From: Fomes fomentarius
Lineage: Eukaryota > Basidiomycota > Agaricomycetes > Polyporales > Polyporaceae
DNA: 64,000 bases
NCBI GenBank assembly: GCA_022606135.1
Contig: JABYQN010000001.1
Coordinates: 186,001-250,000 of the forward strand
Reading direction: 5' to 3'
Both the position numbers and the translations under genes were made by a program. Shown here one piece after another: positions 59,288-64,000 of the stretch (positions within the stretch are counted from its first letter, which is position 1; each line of letters opens with the position of its first letter). The notes beneath the pieces were generated by a model. It was not told the origin of the DNA and did not search any database. It worked only from the letters and a program-made list of their open reading frames with translations.

Positions 59288-61030
59288 TCAGCCATCCATA
59301 CCGTATACAGCGAAACCCACAGCATCGGTCAAAATACTCACAGCAGCGTTCGGGGGGCTCGCAACACCACCAAGCCTGTTGTTATTGTATTGTATATTGG
59401 TCATAATTCCGCAGTCAGTCACAGGAAAAAGGGACATCGGATTGAACTCACACGTTGAGAGGCCAGGACGAGAAGAAGAACGTGTACCGGCCGGTCTCGG
59501 CGCAATGCTTCGAGAGCGCCTCCAGGTCGAAGAACTCCCCGATCGGCATGCCCCACATGCTATACATATATGTTGCGTGAGTATCGTCGCACAGACTATC
59601 TATCGAGGAGAGCATAGCTGAGGCAGAGAGAGGGTTGGAGGTACGTACCCGAGGAGCGTGGAGTGGAGGTGCGTGACGCCCTCCGGTGGGGGCCAGCGCT
59701 GCGCAATCGAAGAAGCATGAGAATGGTTTCGGGGCGGCAGGGAGAAGGAGAGCGCAAGAAGATGGGACGAACCTCGAGAGCGGGCTGGTCAGACGCGATG
59801 GCCGCGAAGTGGTTGTCCCACAGGAAGCGCTTCATGTCCTCGGTCTGCTCGATGCCCGCGCTGTGGTCCCCATTGCGTCAGTACACTCGGCTGCTGGCAC
59901 ACCAAGAAACGAAAAGAGAGAAGAGAAGGAGGGGCTGGCTGCTCACAAGGTCTCGGGCTTGCTCCCCAGGGCATCACGCTCCTCATGGGTAGCGCCATAG
60001 AAGCGCTGTATGAAGCCGACACGGAGGATGAGGATGTCCGCCGGGCGGAAGGTCACGCCCTGGGCCTTGGCGGCGGCGAGGATGTCCTGGAGGGGGATGG
60101 CGTGCGTCGTGATGGGATCGTACGGCAGCTTGCCGTGCAGGTCCGTGTAGTACTTGACGAGGTCGATGAAGACACCGCGGCCGCAGATGCCGTGTTGGGC
60201 CCAGTCTATGCGGGGGGAGGTGGATGAGCGATCGTATTCGAGTGAGAAATGTTTGGAGGAGTAGGCGACAGCAAGAACGTACTGTGGATGCCATACTTGA
60301 TGAGGTCGGGATCAACGTTCGTAGGATCCTGGATATGGATGTCCCCGTGCTTGAAGAACGACGCGGGCGTGCCCCCGTAGAACAAAGCATGGTGGAGCAA
60401 CCCGAAGTGCTTCAGGCCGTCCCACTGGGTGCCTGATTGGGTATTCTGCAGGGCGACATTTGAAACATTTAGCACAAGCAACGAAAGATGGTAGATGCCT
60501 GAGCACTGACGATGTGAAGGTGGTCGTCCTGGACGGCACCGTATTCGGGCTTGTAGATAACGTGGTGTTCAGGAGCCTTGCGGCCAAAGGCAGGCTGCGG
60601 ACGAGCGAGAGATCAGATCTCATTTTCAATATGGAATGACATCAATCCATTCGAGATTGGGATGCCGCATGACCACAGTGAGCGCACCTTGTTCGGAAAG
60701 TTCACCGGCCTGTCGCATGAGGAGTAAGTCTTAAATATTGCACTGCAAATCACAATGCTGAGGGCATGAGACTCACCAGTTGAGGCAGATCGACTTGCCC
60801 GTCCTGTATAACGACAGAGGTCAGAACGCACTCACGAAAATCAGTTGTTCGGGACGTAAGTATACGTACTTGATCTCCTTCGATGCCTCCTTGATCGCCT
60901 CCTCGGTGAGCAGGTTGACCGTTCCGAGCTGGTCGTCCTTGCCCCAGACTTCCCAAGCACAGCCCGCGAAGTCCTTGAAGGATGGAAGCTCGTCGAACGT
61001 CGGAAGCTTGCGCCCCGCAGTACTCGTCAT
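59288..61030 (-). CDS. Cyclase-family (kynurenine-formamidase-like fold) hydrolase
   Basis: A soluble protein of about 350 residues in around eight exons. It starts MTSTAGRKLPTFDELPSF, with WGKDDQLGTVNLLT. Next come SICLNWPVNFPNKP, SGTQWDGLKHFG, the CGRGVFIDLV strand, PADILILRVGFIQRFYGA, the SDQPALEV region, and MWGMPIGEFFDLEAL. The end is a two-exon join (FSSWPLN, then VLGGVASPPNA), which I prefer over stopping at the TGA right after LNV because GGVASPPNA is the usual family C-terminus. In bacterial members a GTHxD motif binds metal; here the histidine is glutamine (GTQWD), as in related fungal proteins as far as I recall. The reaction is probably hydrolysis of an amide or lactone; substrate unknown. 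Confidence 0.85.
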
Positions 61031-61942
61031 CGTAGTCGTGGTGCTGTCCGTAGGAGCGTGTGCAGTCGAGGTCGAAGTCGAGGGTGAGAGGTGAGTGAGG
61101 AGATGTTGGAGTCTCCCGACGGGTTGCGCACGGCGGATGTTATAGGTGCCTGGATGGCTGACGTGGGGGACGTGGGGTGTTATGCGGTTCATCCGGCCGC
61201 CCCTTCTCACCCTAGGATACTTGGACTGATCGCGATGACGATCGACAATCTAGCAGAATGTAACAGATTATAGCTCTTACCGACGCTCGAGGCCCGCTCG
61301 CAAGTGACCGCGTGGACGTTATCACCGACTAAAGACAGGCAGTGGTGGCCTCGGTAGCGTTCATATGACCGCTTAGGAGGTGTATTGTACAATTCTGACT
61401 TGACAGAACTCACTGTCTGCTAAGGAAAGGGGTCATAACGACAGAGGAGGATATGATCGAGGCTTGATTCTCAGCTGACCATCTCAACATCTGCTGACTG
61501 GACTGCGGATCCGGCAGTTCAGATCCGGCTCAGTCTTCAGGATAACTACTTGCAAGTGCGATATCAATGTCGGAACGAACGGAAGGCCTTCACATGCTTA
61601 GCAATCTGAGTAACAACTTCTTACGTTGAATGAAGATGTGCCTCCATCTAATACCCTAGAGGTCGTCCTTCAATTCGTAAAGATTAGTTCATCCAACCGC
61701 CTTAGCGACTGCCCCGCGGTCCCGACATCGATAGAGGCGTTTGCGGACCTCGAACAGGAAAGTTGGAATCTGCAGTCATCAGATACATCAAACTAAGCGA
61801 CCTCTAGAACGTACAGTTGACGACGAAAAACATAATACGCGGACGTGCTGTAACAGCATGCAGCACCGCGGATGACGAGTAACCGGTAGCCGGAAACCTC
61901 GACCCTCGAGCGACCAGCGGCTAGCCAAGGAGGAGCAGTTGG
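61031..61942. other. Gene-free stretch
   Basis: Upstream of the cyclase-like gene and downstream of the Prp4 kinase gene. No gene, RNA or repeat is supportable. Confidence 0.5.

Positions 61943-64000
<2,058 letters not shown>

Overview
The window is nuclear DNA of a filamentous basidiomycete, most likely a wood-decaying agaricomycete (Polyporales-like, inferred from family content rather than from a marker gene). The signs are genes broken by many 50-60 nt GT-AG introns, class I hydrophobins, a FunK1 kinase, Zn2Cys6 regulators, tandem cytochrome P450s, an expansin-related secreted protein and secreted GH31 glucosidases. No prokaryotic, plasmid, viral or CRISPR features were seen. All exon joins below were read by eye from frame, splice-site consensus and protein continuity; there was no transcript evidence.

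Layout. 0.2-1.2 kb: loosenin/expansin-like secreted protein (-). 2.1-7.9 kb: two tandem P450s (-). 10.0-11.2 kb: unknown Ser/Pro-rich protein (+). 13.7-15.9 kb: transcription factor with two consecutive zinc clusters, each built over a 13-nt microexon (-). 16.9-20.4 kb: long coiled-coil Mto1/centrosomin-family protein (+), convergent with a short-chain dehydrogenase (20.7-21.9, -), followed by an alpha/beta hydrolase (22.2-23.4, -). 25.6-31.5 kb: two tandem protein kinases with long disordered N-termini (-). 32.4-41.0 kb: three class I hydrophobins (one -, two +) interleaved with a Rap1-type telomere protein carrying two Myb domains (35.7-39.8, +). 41.2-45.8 kb: monoglyceride-lipase-like hydrolase and FunK1 kinase (-). 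46.8-54.3 kb: two convergent GH31 alpha-glucosidases forming an inverted duplicate; the left copy has a one-base frameshift in exon 1. 55.1 kb: intron-containing tRNA-Gln(UUG). 55.8-58.9 kb: MFS transporter (+). 59.3-61.0 kb: cyclase-family protein (-). 61.9-64.0 kb: Prp4-type splicing kinase, cut by the window edge (-).

How the genes relate. Housekeeping genes (Rap1, Mto1, Prp4 kinase, tRNA) alternate with lineage-variable genes for the cell surface and nutrition (hydrophobins, expansin-like protein, glucosidases, P450s, transporter). Local duplication is the main theme: P450 pair, kinase pair, hydrophobin trio and GH31 pair. In the last three sets one member has visibly drifted: a kinase with DFD for DFG, a hydrophobin missing two of its eight cysteines, and a frameshifted glucosidase.

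Most worth a second look: the twin-microexon double zinc cluster, the six-cysteine hydrophobin, the GH31 inverted pair with a broken copy, and the double-Myb, BRCT-less Rap1 homologue.
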